Source of the DNA: Archaeoglobaceae archaeon
GTDB lineage: Archaea > Halobacteriota > Archaeoglobi > Archaeoglobales > Archaeoglobaceae
Direction of reading: 5' to 3'
DNA length: 64,000 nt
Assembly: GCA_015520485.1 (NCBI GenBank)
Contig: WAPX01000059.1
Location: forward strand, 1-64,000
The notes below the pieces were generated by a model. It was not told the origin of the DNA. It made no database searches and worked only from the letters and a program-made list of their open reading frames with translations. Position 1 is the first letter of the stretch, and each line of letters begins with the position of its first letter. Shown here in pieces: positions 27,073 to 36,408 of the stretch. A program made the position numbers and the translations under genes.

Positions 27073-27384
27073 TCACCTACAGACAGTTTTTGACCTTTTT
27101 ATTATCATGATACCTTTCTTAATCCTGTCCTCAGGTCTGAAAGCTATCAGATCCCCCCTCACCCTGAGTACCCAATTTTTATACTTAACTCGAAACGTCC
27201 TTCCAGACTTCTCTAACGTCTTAACACCTCTGTTCGTCTTTATCTTCAGAGTTTTCATCGTTTCATCCACCACAACACCTTTAATCCCGATTTCACAGGG
27301 GTTCGGGCTGTCAGCAACCTCAACCTCCAGACCTATCCACTCATCAGCTATAACGAGGGCGGGGGAGTTCTTCAGCTTCAACAA
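27073..27384 (-). CDS. rnp1: RNase P protein component 1 (Rpp29/Pop4)
   Basis: 103 residues with the Sm-like Rpp29 fold: [21 protein letters not shown], then [21 protein letters not shown]. It helps RNase P RNA process pre-tRNA 5' ends. Its start overlaps uL29 by seven bases. Placement between uL29 and uS17 is usual in euryarchaea; a SUI1/eIF1 gene often seen nearby is missing. Confidence 0.93.
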   Translation of the reverse strand: MLKLKNSPALVIADEWIGLEVEVADSPNPCEIGIKGVVVDETMKTLKIKTNRGVKTLEKSGRTFRVKYKNWVLRVRGDLIAFRPEDRIKKGIMIIKRSKTVCR

Positions 27385-27575
27385 CGATAACCCTCCTCAG
27401 CCAGACTGAGCTTTATTCTTGCTATATCCTTCTTTATCGCCTTCAACCTGCCCGGATTTTCGAGAGCACCACCGCTTCTCGAAAGAGTTCTGAGCTTCAG
27501 AAGTTCAAGTTCCAGTTCTCTGAGCTTTTTTATCTTATCTTCTCTTTTCATTTCTCTGATCTCCTTCATCTTCAC
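27378..27575 (-). CDS. rpl29: Ribosomal protein uL29
   Basis: 65 residues, two helices: EIREMKREDKIKKLRELE and GRLKAIKKDIARIK. The start is GTG at 27575, five bases after GAGGTGAT; an in-frame ATG at 27569 is the alternative. Sits near the peptide exit tunnel in the ribosome. Confidence 0.94.
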   Translation of the reverse strand: MKMKEIREMKREDKIKKLRELELELLKLRTLSRSGGALENPGRLKAIKKDIARIKLSLAEEGYRC

Positions 27576-27586
27576 GCCGCATCACC

Positions 27587-28300
27587 TCACTCGCCACTCT
27601 TTTCTTCCGCTTTTCCCTCTTCAGCTTCACCCGTCTCTTTTTCCTTCACAGTCTCACCGGACTTTTCAGCTTCGTTAGCCTCACCCATTTCGCCCGTTTC
27701 GCTTGGCTTGACATCTTTAACTTCGAACTCATCCGGCAGAGTTACGTCCGGTGGTATTATCTTGACTGTCACTCCAAGCACTCCGAGCTTCTTTATAGCT
27801 ATGTCAAATCCCGTTTTCACCATGCTGCAAGCTGGTTCGCCTGTGTGCACCATCGTTCCGGCAAGGAACTTCTCAGTCCTCGCTCTTTCGCTCGTGAGCT
27901 TTCCACTGATTATTATCTCACAGCCCTTGGCTCCGGCGTCCATTATCCTGTAGAGAAATCTGTATCCAGCTTTTCTAAAGTACCATCCCCTCTCCAGTGC
28001 TCTTGCGAGTAGCGACGCCATCAGCTGCGCGTTGAGTTCTGGCTTCTTTATTTCCTCAACGTTTACCTGAGGGTTTTCGATTCCAAACTCTTTGAGTTTC
28101 TCGGTGAGAGCCTTTATCCTCCTCCCACCTTTACCTATAACGAGCCCCGGCCTTTCCACGAACAGCGTTACCTGAGTGCCCAGAGGAGTTCTCGTTATGT
28201 CTATTCCGCCAAACCCTGCGTTTCTGATTTCTCTGTGCATCCACTCTTTTACGTTCATCTTTTTCACTCTGTCTTCCACAAACTTTCTTTCCACTGCCAT
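27587..28300 (-). CDS. rps3: Ribosomal protein uS3
   Basis: 237 residues. KH domain with GLVIGKGGRRIKALTEKLKE (around 52-71), followed by the MVHTGEPACSMVKTGFDIAI region. The last 40 residues are an acidic low-complexity Glu/Lys tail (GETVKEKETGEAEEGKAEE), an archaeal feature. GAGGTG before the ATG. Confidence 0.97.
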   Translation of the reverse strand: MAVERKFVEDRVKKMNVKEWMHREIRNAGFGGIDITRTPLGTQVTLFVERPGLVIGKGGRRIKALTEKLKEFGIENPQVNVEEIKKPELNAQLMASLLARALERGWYFRKAGYRFLYRIMDAGAKGCEIIISGKLTSERARTEKFLAGTMVHTGEPACSMVKTGFDIAIKKLGVLGVTVKIIPPDVTLPDEFEVKDVKPSETGEMGEANEAEKSGETVKEKETGEAEEGKAEEKSGE

Positions 28301-28311
28301 TTCAGCACCTC

Positions 28312-28782
28312 TTAAGCCTCTTCCTTCGCTTCAGCCACGAATTCGACAGTCGTGTACACTTTAAACCTCGGGGTTGACCTTCCGTAAGCTCTTGGCATGT
28401 ATCTCTTGAGCTTTCTACCCATTTTGGCCTGAGCGTGCGTTATTACAAGCTCGTCCTTGTCCAGCCCCTTGTAGTCTGCGTTAGCCTCCAGGTTCTTCAG
28501 AACCTTTAGCATGTACCTCGCAGCTTTTTGAGGATACCTGCCAGCATACCAGCCTTCAAGCCCCTTTCGATGTGGAACTTTTTTCTTGTGCCTTCTGAAT
28601 GGGACTGCTCTCTTCATGGCAATCACTTCTTCAAGGTACTTCTTTGCCTCCTCGATTTTCATTCCTCTGAGTTCCCTGCATATCTCCATAGCGTGTTTAA
28701 AGCTTATTGGCATTTCGTAGCCCATGGCTCTGACGGCTTTTTCCAGATTTTCAGGAGTATACGCGTACCTGACGCGAGCCAT
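28312..28782 (-). CDS. rpl22: Ribosomal protein uL22
   Basis: 156 residues, archaeal form with long N-terminal part (YAYTPENLEKAVRAMGYEMPI) and the exit-tunnel hairpin segment near MPRAYGRSTPRFK. ATG preceded by GGTGG. Nine bases after uS19. Confidence 0.96.
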   Translation of the reverse strand: MARVRYAYTPENLEKAVRAMGYEMPISFKHAMEICRELRGMKIEEAKKYLEEVIAMKRAVPFRRHKKKVPHRKGLEGWYAGRYPQKAARYMLKVLKNLEANADYKGLDKDELVITHAQAKMGRKLKRYMPRAYGRSTPRFKVYTTVEFVAEAKEEA

Positions 28783-28791
28783 TCAACCACC

Positions 28792-29193
28792 TCATTTGAG
28801 CGGAACGAACTTGCTGCTCCTCGTAGCTCCGACACCGGGTCCGCTGTGCTTCTCGAACTTCCTCGTCAGGGCGAACTCTCCGAGTCTATGTCCTATCATT
28901 TCGGGCTTTATTTCCACCCTGATGAAGTCCTTGCCGTTGTGAACGAAAATCGTCTTCCCGACCATTTCGGGGAGAATTACCATATCCCTGCAGTGCGTTC
29001 TCACGCTGTCTTTTTTCCTGAGTTTTCTGAGTAGCTTTTCCTCCTGCTCGGTAAAACCTCTCTTAATCTTTCTCCTCTCCCTCGCAGGCAAAAGCTCGGC
29101 TACCTGTTCCAAACTCATCTGCTTGAGCTCCTCTATCGAATATCCTCTATACTTAAACTCCTTCGGCCTTACCACCTTACTCTTCAGCGCCAT
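28792..29193 (-). CDS. rps19: Ribosomal protein uS19
   Basis: About 133 residues with [23 protein letters not shown] split over the conserved core and the C-terminal [20 protein letters not shown]. The start at 29193 ([13 protein letters not shown]) has GGAGGT seven bases upstream; the open frame runs six codons further. Confidence 0.95.
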   Translation of the reverse strand: MALKSKVVRPKEFKYRGYSIEELKQMSLEQVAELLPARERRKIKRGFTEQEEKLLRKLRKKDSVRTHCRDMVILPEMVGKTIFVHNGKDFIRVEIKPEMIGHRLGEFALTRKFEKHSGPGVGATRSSKFVPLK

Positions 29194-29260
29194 TATCCTT
29201 ACCTCCTGCACATTATATTTTAAGCGATGAGCGTAATATAAAAAATAAATTTTGTTAACT

Positions 29261-29974
29261 TTACTTCCTCACACCCGTCCTCCTCGCCGCTATACTGCCA
29301 ACCTTCCTGCCGGGTGGCGCGTTTCTGCTCACGGTCTTTGGCTTTCCAACGTGCTGGTGCTTGCCTCCACCAAACGGGTGATCAACAGCGTTCATCGCAA
29401 CGCCCCTCACTCTCGGCCACTTTGCCGCTTTACTCTTCATTTTGTGGTATTTCTTGCCGGCTTTTACGAAGGGCTTGTCCGTCCTTCCGCCACCTGCAAC
29501 AACGCCCACCATCGCTCTGCACATCGGGTTGAACCACTTGAGCTGACCGGAAGGCATCTGAACGAGCACTCTGTCCTCTTCGTGGGAAACAACCAGAGCA
29601 AAAGTTCCGCTCGCTCTCGCAAACTTTCCACCATCTCCTGGCTGGGATTCCACGTTGCAGACAGGAACGCCCTCCGGTATGTTTTTCAGAGTCGTTATGT
29701 TCCCCGACTTCAGCTCGACTGCTTCTCCGGCCTCTATTACGTCGCCAACACCCATGCCCTCGGTCGCTATCACGTACTCCTCTCTCCCGTCTGGTAGTTT
29801 TACGAGGGCTATTGGCGCATTTCTCGCCGGATCGTGCTCTATTGCCATGACCTTAGCTCTAATAACTTCCTTCGTGAAGGGCAGATGCCTCAAATCTGCC
29901 TTGTACTTGTGAGACGGAGCCGTGTACGTGGGGGTTCCTCTCCCCCTGTTCTGGGAAATTATGCGCTTACCCAT
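29261..29974 (-). CDS. rpl2: Ribosomal protein uL2
   Basis: 237 residues; key to subunit association and peptidyl transfer. [16 protein letters not shown] at the start and [19 protein letters not shown] near the C-terminus are signatures. GGTGG before the ATG. A 67-base gap separates it from uS19, larger than elsewhere in the superoperon. Confidence 0.97.
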   Translation of the reverse strand: MGKRIISQNRGRGTPTYTAPSHKYKADLRHLPFTKEVIRAKVMAIEHDPARNAPIALVKLPDGREEYVIATEGMGVGDVIEAGEAVELKSGNITTLKNIPEGVPVCNVESQPGDGGKFARASGTFALVVSHEEDRVLVQMPSGQLKWFNPMCRAMVGVVAGGGRTDKPFVKAGKKYHKMKSKAAKWPRVRGVAMNAVDHPFGGGKHQHVGKPKTVSRNAPPGRKVGSIAARRTGVRK

Positions 29975-29985
29975 TTCAAACCACC

Positions 29986-30231
29986 TCAGTACACTCCAAG
30001 TCTTGAGAGTACTTCTTCAGCTGAATAATCCGGACTCAGCTTTATGTACGCCTTTTTCTCACCCTTTGGCGTTATCAGGGTGTTCACCCTCTCAACCTTA
30101 ACGTTAAACAGCTTTTCAATTTCTCTTTTTATTTCAGGTTTTTTTGCGTGTGTATCGACTATTGCAGTAAGTATATTTTTCTCCAGTTCCGCCGTACTCT
30201 TTTCTGTCACGAGGAAGCACTTAATCAGCAT
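29986..30231 (-). CDS. rpl23: Ribosomal protein uL23
   Basis: 81 residues, an exit-tunnel rim protein that docks [22 protein letters not shown] and [22 protein letters not shown] are typical. The start ATG 30231 lies seven bases after GGAGG; it overlaps the uL4 end by seven bases. Confidence 0.95.
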   Translation of the reverse strand: MLIKCFLVTEKSTAELEKNILTAIVDTHAKKPEIKREIEKLFNVKVERVNTLITPKGEKKAYIKLSPDYSAEEVLSRLGVY

Positions 30232-30983
30232 AACCAACCCTCCAAAACGTTCAACGCCGATTTAGTCCAGAGAGTTAACCTGCCTGCATGAGTGCCTGGA
30301 GCGAGCAGTTCCACGTTGAGGTCTTTGGCAAGAACAACATCCACACCGGGCAGGTTTCTTACAGCGTTCATAACCGGAGAGATGCTACCAACGACTATGA
30401 GCAGGCTCTTCTTTACCTTGTACCTCCTCCCCCTCATCTTGCCCCTGCCTGCCCTGTACCTCTTGCTGTTTGCCGCTTTCTGGATGTCTTCGTAAACGCC
30501 CACAGCCTTTAACGCAGATACAGCCTCTTTTGTTCTGGAAACGTTCTCGAACTCATCCACGACGACCTTTGGTAAATCACCTTCAAAAACGTGGTTTCTC
30601 GCCCTGACGATATCGGCGTTTGCCGTTGCAGCTATGGCAGACCTGAGAGCTTTTCTCATCTCCTTTCTGTTTATCTTTTCGTCCCACTTTTTCTGCGGTT
30701 TTGGTGGATGACATCTCCTTCCCTTAACTGCCTGAGGCACCTTTGCTGCTCTGCTTCCAGTTTTAAGCCTTGGAACTCTCGCATAACCGTGTCCCGGACC
30801 CCAGTTCTCAGCGGCGTAGTCGATTCCCGAAAGCGGGTTGGGGCCGTAGGGCTGTCTCCTGTGACTCTGAATTGAGTGGACTGCTTTTCTTATTATGTCC
30901 GGCCTGAAAACTTCTTCGAATACCTCGGGTAGCTCGATTTCCTCGACAACATCTCCGTTGAGGGATAAAACCTTCGCTTTCAT
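30225..30983 (-). CDS. rpl4: Ribosomal protein uL4
   Basis: About 252 residues. The conserved loop [20 protein letters not shown] and core [20 protein letters not shown] are visible. I take ATG 30983, six bases after GGGGAG; the ATG at 30989 would sit almost on this site. The C-terminal [16 protein letters not shown] is conserved in archaea. Confidence 0.95.
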   Translation of the reverse strand: MKAKVLSLNGDVVEEIELPEVFEEVFRPDIIRKAVHSIQSHRRQPYGPNPLSGIDYAAENWGPGHGYARVPRLKTGSRAAKVPQAVKGRRCHPPKPQKKWDEKINRKEMRKALRSAIAATANADIVRARNHVFEGDLPKVVVDEFENVSRTKEAVSALKAVGVYEDIQKAANSKRYRAGRGKMRGRRYKVKKSLLIVVGSISPVMNAVRNLPGVDVVLAKDLNVELLAPGTHAGRLTLWTKSALNVLEGWLC

Positions 30984-30985
30984 CT

Positions 30986-31975
30986 TCATCTCCCCTGTTT
31001 GGAAGTTGTGCTAACGTAAATGAGATTGACACCATCATACCTGGCCTTGGGTGGCCTTATGGCGTCTCTCACTCTAACAAGCCTTTTAACGCAGCCGGGA
31101 ACGCTACCGGCTATGAGCATGTACTGATTTCTGACCACTCCGTAGTGCGGAAATCCGCCGGAAGGCGTTATTTCCTCGCCGTCGTCCCCTATTTTGATAA
31201 TTCTCTTGTTGTACTCCGTCCTCTGGTGGAAACCCATCTGTCCGGCCTGTGGAACTGTCCACCTTACGTGGTGAGGATTCCAAGGCCCAAGACAGCCGAC
31301 TCTGCGGTGTTTGCTGCTTCTCGCGTGTTTGGCATCGAGGGTTATGACACCCCACCTCTTTACCGGACCCTGAAAGCCCTTGCCTTTTGTTATCGAAAGA
31401 ACGTCAACAATTGCACCCTCTTCGTAAACCTCGCCAACGCTTATCTCGTTTCCGAGCTTCGATATTGCGTAGTCGAGGGCAGAGGACACATCTCCTCCAA
31501 TCTTGTACTCCATGACGTCCGGAACCTTCTTCGGAACTCCTGTAATCAGGTATGGCTGGGTGTAGATTATCACCCTGACTTCGGCAGCATCCTCAATCTC
31601 CCTGAGCTTCTCGGGATTTCCGTTATTTTTCGGAATCTGTAACCTTCTCGAAAGCTGGGAATCAAGGCCAGATGCCCACACCTCTTCAGCTATTTCCAGA
31701 CCGTATACAGTCTTTCTGTAAACCCTAATTCCCGCAACCTTCATAGGCGGACATTCTATAACGGTTACAGGTATTACTATCTCCTCCCCGTAAGTCGGGG
31801 AGTTCTTTCTGTCATCGACTATCACAACATGCGTCATGCCGGCCTTGTAACCGGCAAAGCCGAGTGGTCTTGTTTCACTGCATTCGGGCCAAGCCCTTAT
31901 CCTTGGTACGATTCTGCTAGCTCTCTTTCTCGGGCTGTATGCAAGGGAGCCTCTTCTCGGCCTGTGTTCCTTCAT
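30986..31975 (-). CDS. rpl3: Ribosomal protein uL3
   Basis: 329 residues, the long archaeal form. HRPRRGSLAYSPRKRAS at the start, GKGFQGPVKRWG and the QMGFHQRTEYNKRI segment in the core. First ribosomal gene of the block, with AAGGTGG before the ATG and a TATA box just upstream. Confidence 0.97.
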   Translation of the reverse strand: MKEHRPRRGSLAYSPRKRASRIVPRIRAWPECSETRPLGFAGYKAGMTHVVIVDDRKNSPTYGEEIVIPVTVIECPPMKVAGIRVYRKTVYGLEIAEEVWASGLDSQLSRRLQIPKNNGNPEKLREIEDAAEVRVIIYTQPYLITGVPKKVPDVMEYKIGGDVSSALDYAISKLGNEISVGEVYEEGAIVDVLSITKGKGFQGPVKRWGVITLDAKHARSSKHRRVGCLGPWNPHHVRWTVPQAGQMGFHQRTEYNKRIIKIGDDGEEITPSGGFPHYGVVRNQYMLIAGSVPGCVKRLVRVRDAIRPPKARYDGVNLIYVSTTSKQGR

Positions 31976-32000
31976 TACCTACCACCTTTCCCGGTGTTTA

Positions 32001-32010
32001 ATTTTTAAAC
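32001..32010 (-). promoter_or_regulatory. TATA box before the ribosomal superoperon
   Basis: GTTTAAAAAT on the minus strand, 26-35 bases before the uL3 ATG, with a purine-rich BRE-like sequence (CCTGAAA) directly upstream. Transcription would start around 31980, leaving a short leader with the Shine-Dalgarno site. The upstream SPOUT gene may also read into the cluster. Confidence 0.5.
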
Positions 32011-32076
32011 TTTCAGGTTTCAAACCTTCGATTACCCTAAATTCTAAATTCAACTCGTAGCATGCCCGTTCACCGC

Positions 32077-32850
32077 TCAGACCAAACTTCGCACGAAGTT
32101 GTACACTGAAAGGCATGCAAGTACTGCCTCTTCAACTCTCACGGTCTCGGTTCCCTGATCTGGAACCAGATTCCACACCTTTCCCGTGAGCTTTACTCCG
32201 AGCCTCTCAGCGATTTCCTGAACTCCTTCTTTCGGATTTCCAAACACGAACACCGGATTTTTTACATCTTTCAGCTCTTTCAGAGACGGAACCTTACCTC
32301 TGCGGGAAGTAACGACTACTTCTTCCCGGTTGAACATATCTGCAAGTTCCACCACTCTAACCCTGTAACCCCAGTACTCTCGGGGATTCTCAACCTCAAC
32401 CACCAACGGTTTCTTCGAACAGACCCTGACGGTTACGCGGGCACCCCTTTCGAGATTGCAACCCTCCAGGAGTGCCAGGGCTTTGTATCCTATATCCACC
32501 CAGCGCGTACCGTCAGGACCAACCCGTCGTATGACGCCTTCCCTTACCTCACCTGTTTTTAAAGTTTTTGGCTTATGGGATGGTATTTTCAGGGGTGGTA
32601 ACACTCCAGCGTACTTCAAGCTGTGTTTGATCGGTATCAGGCTTTTCCTGAGGTACTGCGGAGTCACTGCATATTCGAGCAGACTGGAGATGTAATCGGA
32701 TTCGTCAAGGCGGGGGTCTCTGTAAATCAGTATTTCGTCCACTCTGAAAATAGAAGCCGCTCTCGCTATCTGACCGACCTTGTACGCCTTTATCTTCGGA
32801 TCCCTTTCGTTCAGGAGGGCAGATGAGGGTATGGCTATTGCGGTATTCAA
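32077..32850 (-). CDS. SPOUT-family RNA methyltransferase next to uL3
   Basis: 257 residues: N-terminal AIAIPSSALLNERDPK, an inserted OB-like part (EGVIRRVGPDGTRWVDIG) and a C-terminal knotted-fold region with NPVFVFGNPKEG and LVPDQGTETVRVEEAVLACL. These match the DUF171/SPOUT1 family, whose gene stands beside uL3 in many archaea and probably methylates rRNA. The exact target cannot be read from sequence. AGGTGA precedes the ATG. Confidence 0.85.
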   Translation of the reverse strand: MNTAIAIPSSALLNERDPKIKAYKVGQIARAASIFRVDEILIYRDPRLDESDYISSLLEYAVTPQYLRKSLIPIKHSLKYAGVLPPLKIPSHKPKTLKTGEVREGVIRRVGPDGTRWVDIGYKALALLEGCNLERGARVTVRVCSKKPLVVEVENPREYWGYRVRVVELADMFNREEVVVTSRRGKVPSLKELKDVKNPVFVFGNPKEGVQEIAERLGVKLTGKVWNLVPDQGTETVRVEEAVLACLSVYNFVRSLV

Positions 32851-32984
32851 TTTTTCACCTTCAGACCATTCACAGCACTGTTTTTTAAAATTGCTCTGCT
32901 TTCAGTTAATACGACTTCACGGACTGTGATCGTTTAAGCCGGTTTAAGTAAAAGGCTATAATGCAAACCTGCCGAAGCAGAAGT

Positions 32985-33473
32985 ATGAAGAGCACAAAAA
33001 TAAAAACACTCAGAAGGTTATCCCAGCTCGTCTTTCTGTTTGTCGTTCCGTACACCTTTACATTTTACAGACTCGCTTTTCTGTACCTTCTGGTTTCCGG
33101 TCTGATCTCCTCCGTAGCCGTGGGTCGTGCATTCTGCAGCTGGGTCTGCCCTCTCGGAACTCTTTACGAGTTTTACGGCACAGTAACGAAGAAAGAAAGG
33201 CCGAGATACCACTGCAGAATCGGATGTCCGTATTCAATCCCGATAGGTTTGATGAACAGGTTCAGCCTGTTCAAGATCAGGAGGGACGAAAGTAAGTGCA
33301 AACACTGCAACGTCTGCGTTTCGAGCTGTCCGGTTGGCGTGTTCGACGCTGAGATTTACGAGAGATCGAGCATGCGGTACGCATGTATAAGGTGCCTGAC
33401 ATGCATCGGCTCATGCCCGAATTCCGCTCTGAGCTTTTCTTTGACCTTCAGTAACAGGCGTCAGTTAAACTAA
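32985..33473 (+). CDS. NapH-like membrane ferredoxin
   Basis: About 162 residues. Two N-terminal hydrophobic segments (LVFLFVVPYTFTFY, FLYLLVSGLISSV), the CSWVCPLG motif of the NapH/CcoG/RdxA family, then two [4Fe-4S] motifs, CKHCNVCVSSCP and CIRCLTCIGSCP. It probably moves electrons at the membrane; partner unknown. Of two ATGs, 32985 fits a TATA-like GTTTAAGTAAA at 32941-32951 better than 32961. Its stop overlaps the convergent ftr end by four bases. Confidence 0.75.
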   Translation: MKSTKIKTLRRLSQLVFLFVVPYTFTFYRLAFLYLLVSGLISSVAVGRAFCSWVCPLGTLYEFYGTVTKKERPRYHCRIGCPYSIPIGLMNRFSLFKIRRDESKCKHCNVCVSSCPVGVFDAEIYERSSMRYACIRCLTCIGSCPNSALSFSLTFSNRRQLN

Positions 33474-34360
33474 AAAAGGTCTTTCAGGTAAATCCTGTGT
33501 TTCCCGAGTTTACCCCCGTAATTTCCAGCAGTTATTTTGACGACACCCGGTATCTTCGTGGCTGCGAGTATGCACCTTCTAATCGCCTCAGCAACGACCT
33601 CTTCACTCAATCCGTTAATCACGATTTCGTAAACTGCTCCGACTCCTTCCGGCACCTCGGAATCGACCACACCTCTCAAAGAGGGCACGTACTTCTCGTT
33701 TGTTGTTGCTTTTAAAAAGCGGTACTTATTTGCCCCCACCTTGGATCCCGATGCAACTATTCCACCGGGGAAGGGGGTCATCACACCCTCCATTTCTTTC
33801 ACAGCATTAACGCCAGCCATAGCAGCTGACAAAGCGGAGGGCTGATTGACGCCCATTATGAAGACGTTACCCCCAGCAACACCCTTAACAACTCCAAAAT
33901 CGTTCTCAACTACGAATTCTCCTTCCATCACCGGTATTGCCCAACACTTTCTTCCGTTAACTTCAACCTCCCTTTCGTACCCGTCTCCGAAGTACCTCAG
34001 CTTGTTTCCAATATCGAACCTGTCCTCCGCACTTTCCAGCCCGTCAAAAGCGTTTGCAGTTGGAGCTGTCAGGACGCACTGACCTATCCTCGCAATAAGC
34101 TGGTTTTTCAGCGCTTTTTTCGAAGTGTGGGATATCAGTATGCTGATTCCAGCCCTTCCGTCGGGAGTTTCCTCAAAGCCCAGCGTTTTTTCCACGCCAG
34201 CCTCTGCGGGACACATTATCATTGAGGTTGCAAAACCGCACGCTTCCTTAGCAGCAATTTCGGCAAGGCAGTGATTGTAAGCCGTTATTACAACTCTCGA
34301 AACGTAAACGTCAAAAGCCTCGCAGAAAGTGTCCTCTACCTCCACGCCGTTCACAAACAT
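33470..34360 (-). CDS. ftr: Formylmethanofuran:H4MPT formyltransferase
   Basis: Transfers formyl between methanofuran and tetrahydromethanopterin, the reverse direction being used in the Archaeoglobus C1 oxidation pathway. 296 residues, full length: NGVEVEDTFCEAFDVYVSR, GFATSMIMCPAEAG, FPGGIVASGSKVGANKYRFL and the end GNYGGKLGKHRIYLKDLF are signatures. No ribosome site precedes the ATG; an AATATTTATT element 10-25 bases upstream suggests a near-leaderless message. Confidence 0.96.
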   Translation of the reverse strand: MFVNGVEVEDTFCEAFDVYVSRVVITAYNHCLAEIAAKEACGFATSMIMCPAEAGVEKTLGFEETPDGRAGISILISHTSKKALKNQLIARIGQCVLTAPTANAFDGLESAEDRFDIGNKLRYFGDGYEREVEVNGRKCWAIPVMEGEFVVENDFGVVKGVAGGNVFIMGVNQPSALSAAMAGVNAVKEMEGVMTPFPGGIVASGSKVGANKYRFLKATTNEKYVPSLRGVVDSEVPEGVGAVYEIVINGLSEEVVAEAIRRCILAATKIPGVVKITAGNYGGKLGKHRIYLKDLF

Positions 34361-34411
34361 GTCTGCAGGGTGAGTTAATAAATATTAAACACTTTTGAAT
34401 TTTGAAGCAAC

Positions 34412-35176
34412 TCACGACTTTACGGATTCCAGACTCGCCTTCAGAGCGTCCATGAGCGATTCGGCGGCCTCGACCTCCTCACTTATCCTGACCTCCTTAC
34501 CCGCAAGTTTGGCGTCTATCAGCTTTATCAGAGCTTCCTTGTACTCGTCTCTGAACTCTTCGAGCCTCAGCGGCTTCTTCATGGCTATTACAAGCTTTTT
34601 CGCGAGCTCCAGCTCTTCTTCACTCACGTCAACTGACACTCCCCAGCCCGGTATTTCTTCGGGATTTCTTATCTCATCGATGTAGTGCAGCTTTGCAAGC
34701 AGAATACCTCCGTCAAAAGCTCTCAGCGCTATCAGGTTTTCCCTGCCCCTCATTCCAACCTTTCCAAGAGCCATGCTCGACGTTTCTCTCATCGCCTCCC
34801 TGAGCAGGTAGTACGCTTTTTCACCACCCCTGTCCGGGACGAGGTAGTAGAATCCGCTGTAGTAAATCAGGTTCAACTCAGACGGATCAAAGAACTGCTT
34901 TATTTCAAGATTTTTGACCGATTTAAGCGGTATCTTTTCAAAGTCCTCATCCGTGAGAATTACGTATTCGTTCTTGGAGATCTGGTATCCCTTTACGATT
35001 TCATCGTTTGAGACTTCCTTTCCGCACTTTTCGCACACCTTTCTGTACCTTATTCTGCCACCGTCTGCAGAGTGCAGGAGTGTGAACTTCACCTCTTTTG
35101 TTACAGTTGCCGGGTACATTTTGACGGGGATACTGACGAGCCCGAAGCTTATCGACCCCTTCCAGCTCGCCCTCAT
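34412..35176 (-). CDS. ku: Ku protein of prokaryotic non-homologous end joining
   Basis: Homodimeric ring that binds DNA ends and recruits a ligase. About 254 residues, bacterial-type size: RASWKGSISFGLVSIPVKMY at the start, KVCEKCGKEV zinc-like pair, SMALGKVGMRGRENLIALR and an E/K-rich C-terminal helix. ATG 35176 is preceded by GGTG; a GTG two codons upstream is possible. It lies 130 bases after a DNA ligase on the same strand, forming a minimal NHEJ pair. Confidence 0.94.
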   Translation of the reverse strand: MRASWKGSISFGLVSIPVKMYPATVTKEVKFTLLHSADGGRIRYRKVCEKCGKEVSNDEIVKGYQISKNEYVILTDEDFEKIPLKSVKNLEIKQFFDPSELNLIYYSGFYYLVPDRGGEKAYYLLREAMRETSSMALGKVGMRGRENLIALRAFDGGILLAKLHYIDEIRNPEEIPGWGVSVDVSEEELELAKKLVIAMKKPLRLEEFRDEYKEALIKLIDAKLAGKEVRISEEVEAAESLMDALKASLESVKS

Positions 35177-35305
35177 GTACACCAGTCTGTTCTAACAGGT
35201 TATAGAACTTTTGAAGTGCTCTGGAGCTGCATTTATATTTAATCAGTTATTGAGCGCTGCACCAATTTGCAGGTTAAAACAGAATACGGCCTGCAGGTAA
35301 CATAA

Positions 35306-36307
35306 CTAAACGGGCAGACATTCCTCAACGCTCTTGTCGTTTCTCAACCTGACGAAAACAGGAGCCCTGAGTTTTCCATCTCCGGTTTCCTCGAGAAACT
35401 CCACCTCGCAGACGTATACGGGTTTAACCCAGTGAACTCTCCTTTTGAACCCGGGCAGTTTTTCGATGTTGTTAAACTTCTCAACCTCTATTTCCCTGAG
35501 TCTGTCGTAAAACCAGTCTATAAATTCTCTTGTAAAACCCGTCCCCACCTGTCCTGCGTGAACGAATTTTCCGTCGTCGTAAAAAGCCAGAACGAGAGAA
35601 CCGAACTTCCCCTCTCTTTCACCCTCCCCCTCAAGCCAGCCGACAACAACACAATCAGCTGTGTTTCTTTTTTTTAGTTTTAACCACAGACTGCTCCTTT
35701 TTCCGGGAATGTATGGACTTCCAAGTTTCTTCGCCATGATTCCTTCAAGACCCATGTCGATTGCTTTTCTGTACAGTCTCTCCCCAGCACAGTTTCCGCC
35801 TGTAAAGGTTTCGGATACCGTACACCTCCTCGCTTTTTCCGTGATTTTTTCGAGGATTTCCTTTCTTTTCTCAACAGGCTTGCTGATCATCCAGCCCCTG
35901 CAGTCTTTGCCGGCGTTGACAGAGCTGTAAAGAACATCAAAAGCAATGTAAACGGCTGGTATTTTCCTGGAAAGAATTTCAATTTTCATCCTGCTGTCAA
36001 CGTGCTCTCTCTGCTGCAGCAGCTGGAAGGAGGGTTTGCCTTCCCTGAAAACCACGATTTCTCCGTCGAAAATGGCACTGGTTTTTGAGAAGTCGAGCAG
36101 GCTTTCGACGAGCTCCGGATACCTGTAAGCTATTTCCAGAAGCCTCCTGTTCTGCAGTCTCACCCTTTCCCTGTCTGTATCCACGAAGGCTATGCACCTC
36201 GTTCCGTCCCACTTCACCTCGTAGAGCCACTCTTCGCTATCGAAAGGTGAGCTTTTCATAGCGAGCATCGGTTTTATTCTGGCTGAGAACCAGTCTTCAG
36301 AAACCAT
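35306..36307 (-). CDS. ligD: ATP-dependent DNA ligase, LigD type
   Basis: Seals DNA breaks using ATP. 333 residues: the adenylation motif EVKWDGTR has the nucleophilic Lys32; later FDGEIVVF (motif III), EGIMAKKLGSPY (motif IV) and WLKLKKRNTADCVVVGW (motif V). The C-terminal OB-fold follows. No polymerase or phosphoesterase domain is attached, as in archaeal split systems. GGGTGG before the ATG and a TATA box at 36331-36340. Gene partner is Ku downstream. Confidence 0.93.
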   Translation of the reverse strand: MVSEDWFSARIKPMLAMKSSPFDSEEWLYEVKWDGTRCIAFVDTDRERVRLQNRRLLEIAYRYPELVESLLDFSKTSAIFDGEIVVFREGKPSFQLLQQREHVDSRMKIEILSRKIPAVYIAFDVLYSSVNAGKDCRGWMISKPVEKRKEILEKITEKARRCTVSETFTGGNCAGERLYRKAIDMGLEGIMAKKLGSPYIPGKRSSLWLKLKKRNTADCVVVGWLEGEGEREGKFGSLVLAFYDDGKFVHAGQVGTGFTREFIDWFYDRLREIEVEKFNNIEKLPGFKRRVHWVKPVYVCEVEFLEETGDGKLRAPVFVRLRNDKSVEECLPV

Positions 36308-36330
36308 CCACCCTTTTTCGTTATGAACAT

Positions 36331-36340
36331 ACTTTATAGT
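36331..36340 (-). promoter_or_regulatory. TATA box for the ligase-Ku operon
   Basis: ACTATAAAGT on the minus strand, 24-33 bases before the ligase ATG, with A/G-rich bases upstream. Almost the same sequence (ACTATAAAAGTA) recurs near 36467-36478, so a second start site further up is possible. Confidence 0.5.
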
Positions 36341-36370
36341 CTTTTGATTTTGTTCAGTGTTGTTTACTGG

Positions 36371-36408
36371 TTATCGTTATTTACATAGTAAATTAATTAT
36401 AACGATAA
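36371..36408. repeat. Inverted repeat upstream of ligase-Ku
   Basis: TTATCGTTAT (36371-36380) and ATAACGATAA (36399-36408) are perfect 10-base inverted arms around an 18-base AT-rich spacer. It lies 30 bases upstream of the ligase TATA box, a place for an activator or repressor site; it could also be an end of a decayed mobile element. Confidence 0.5.
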
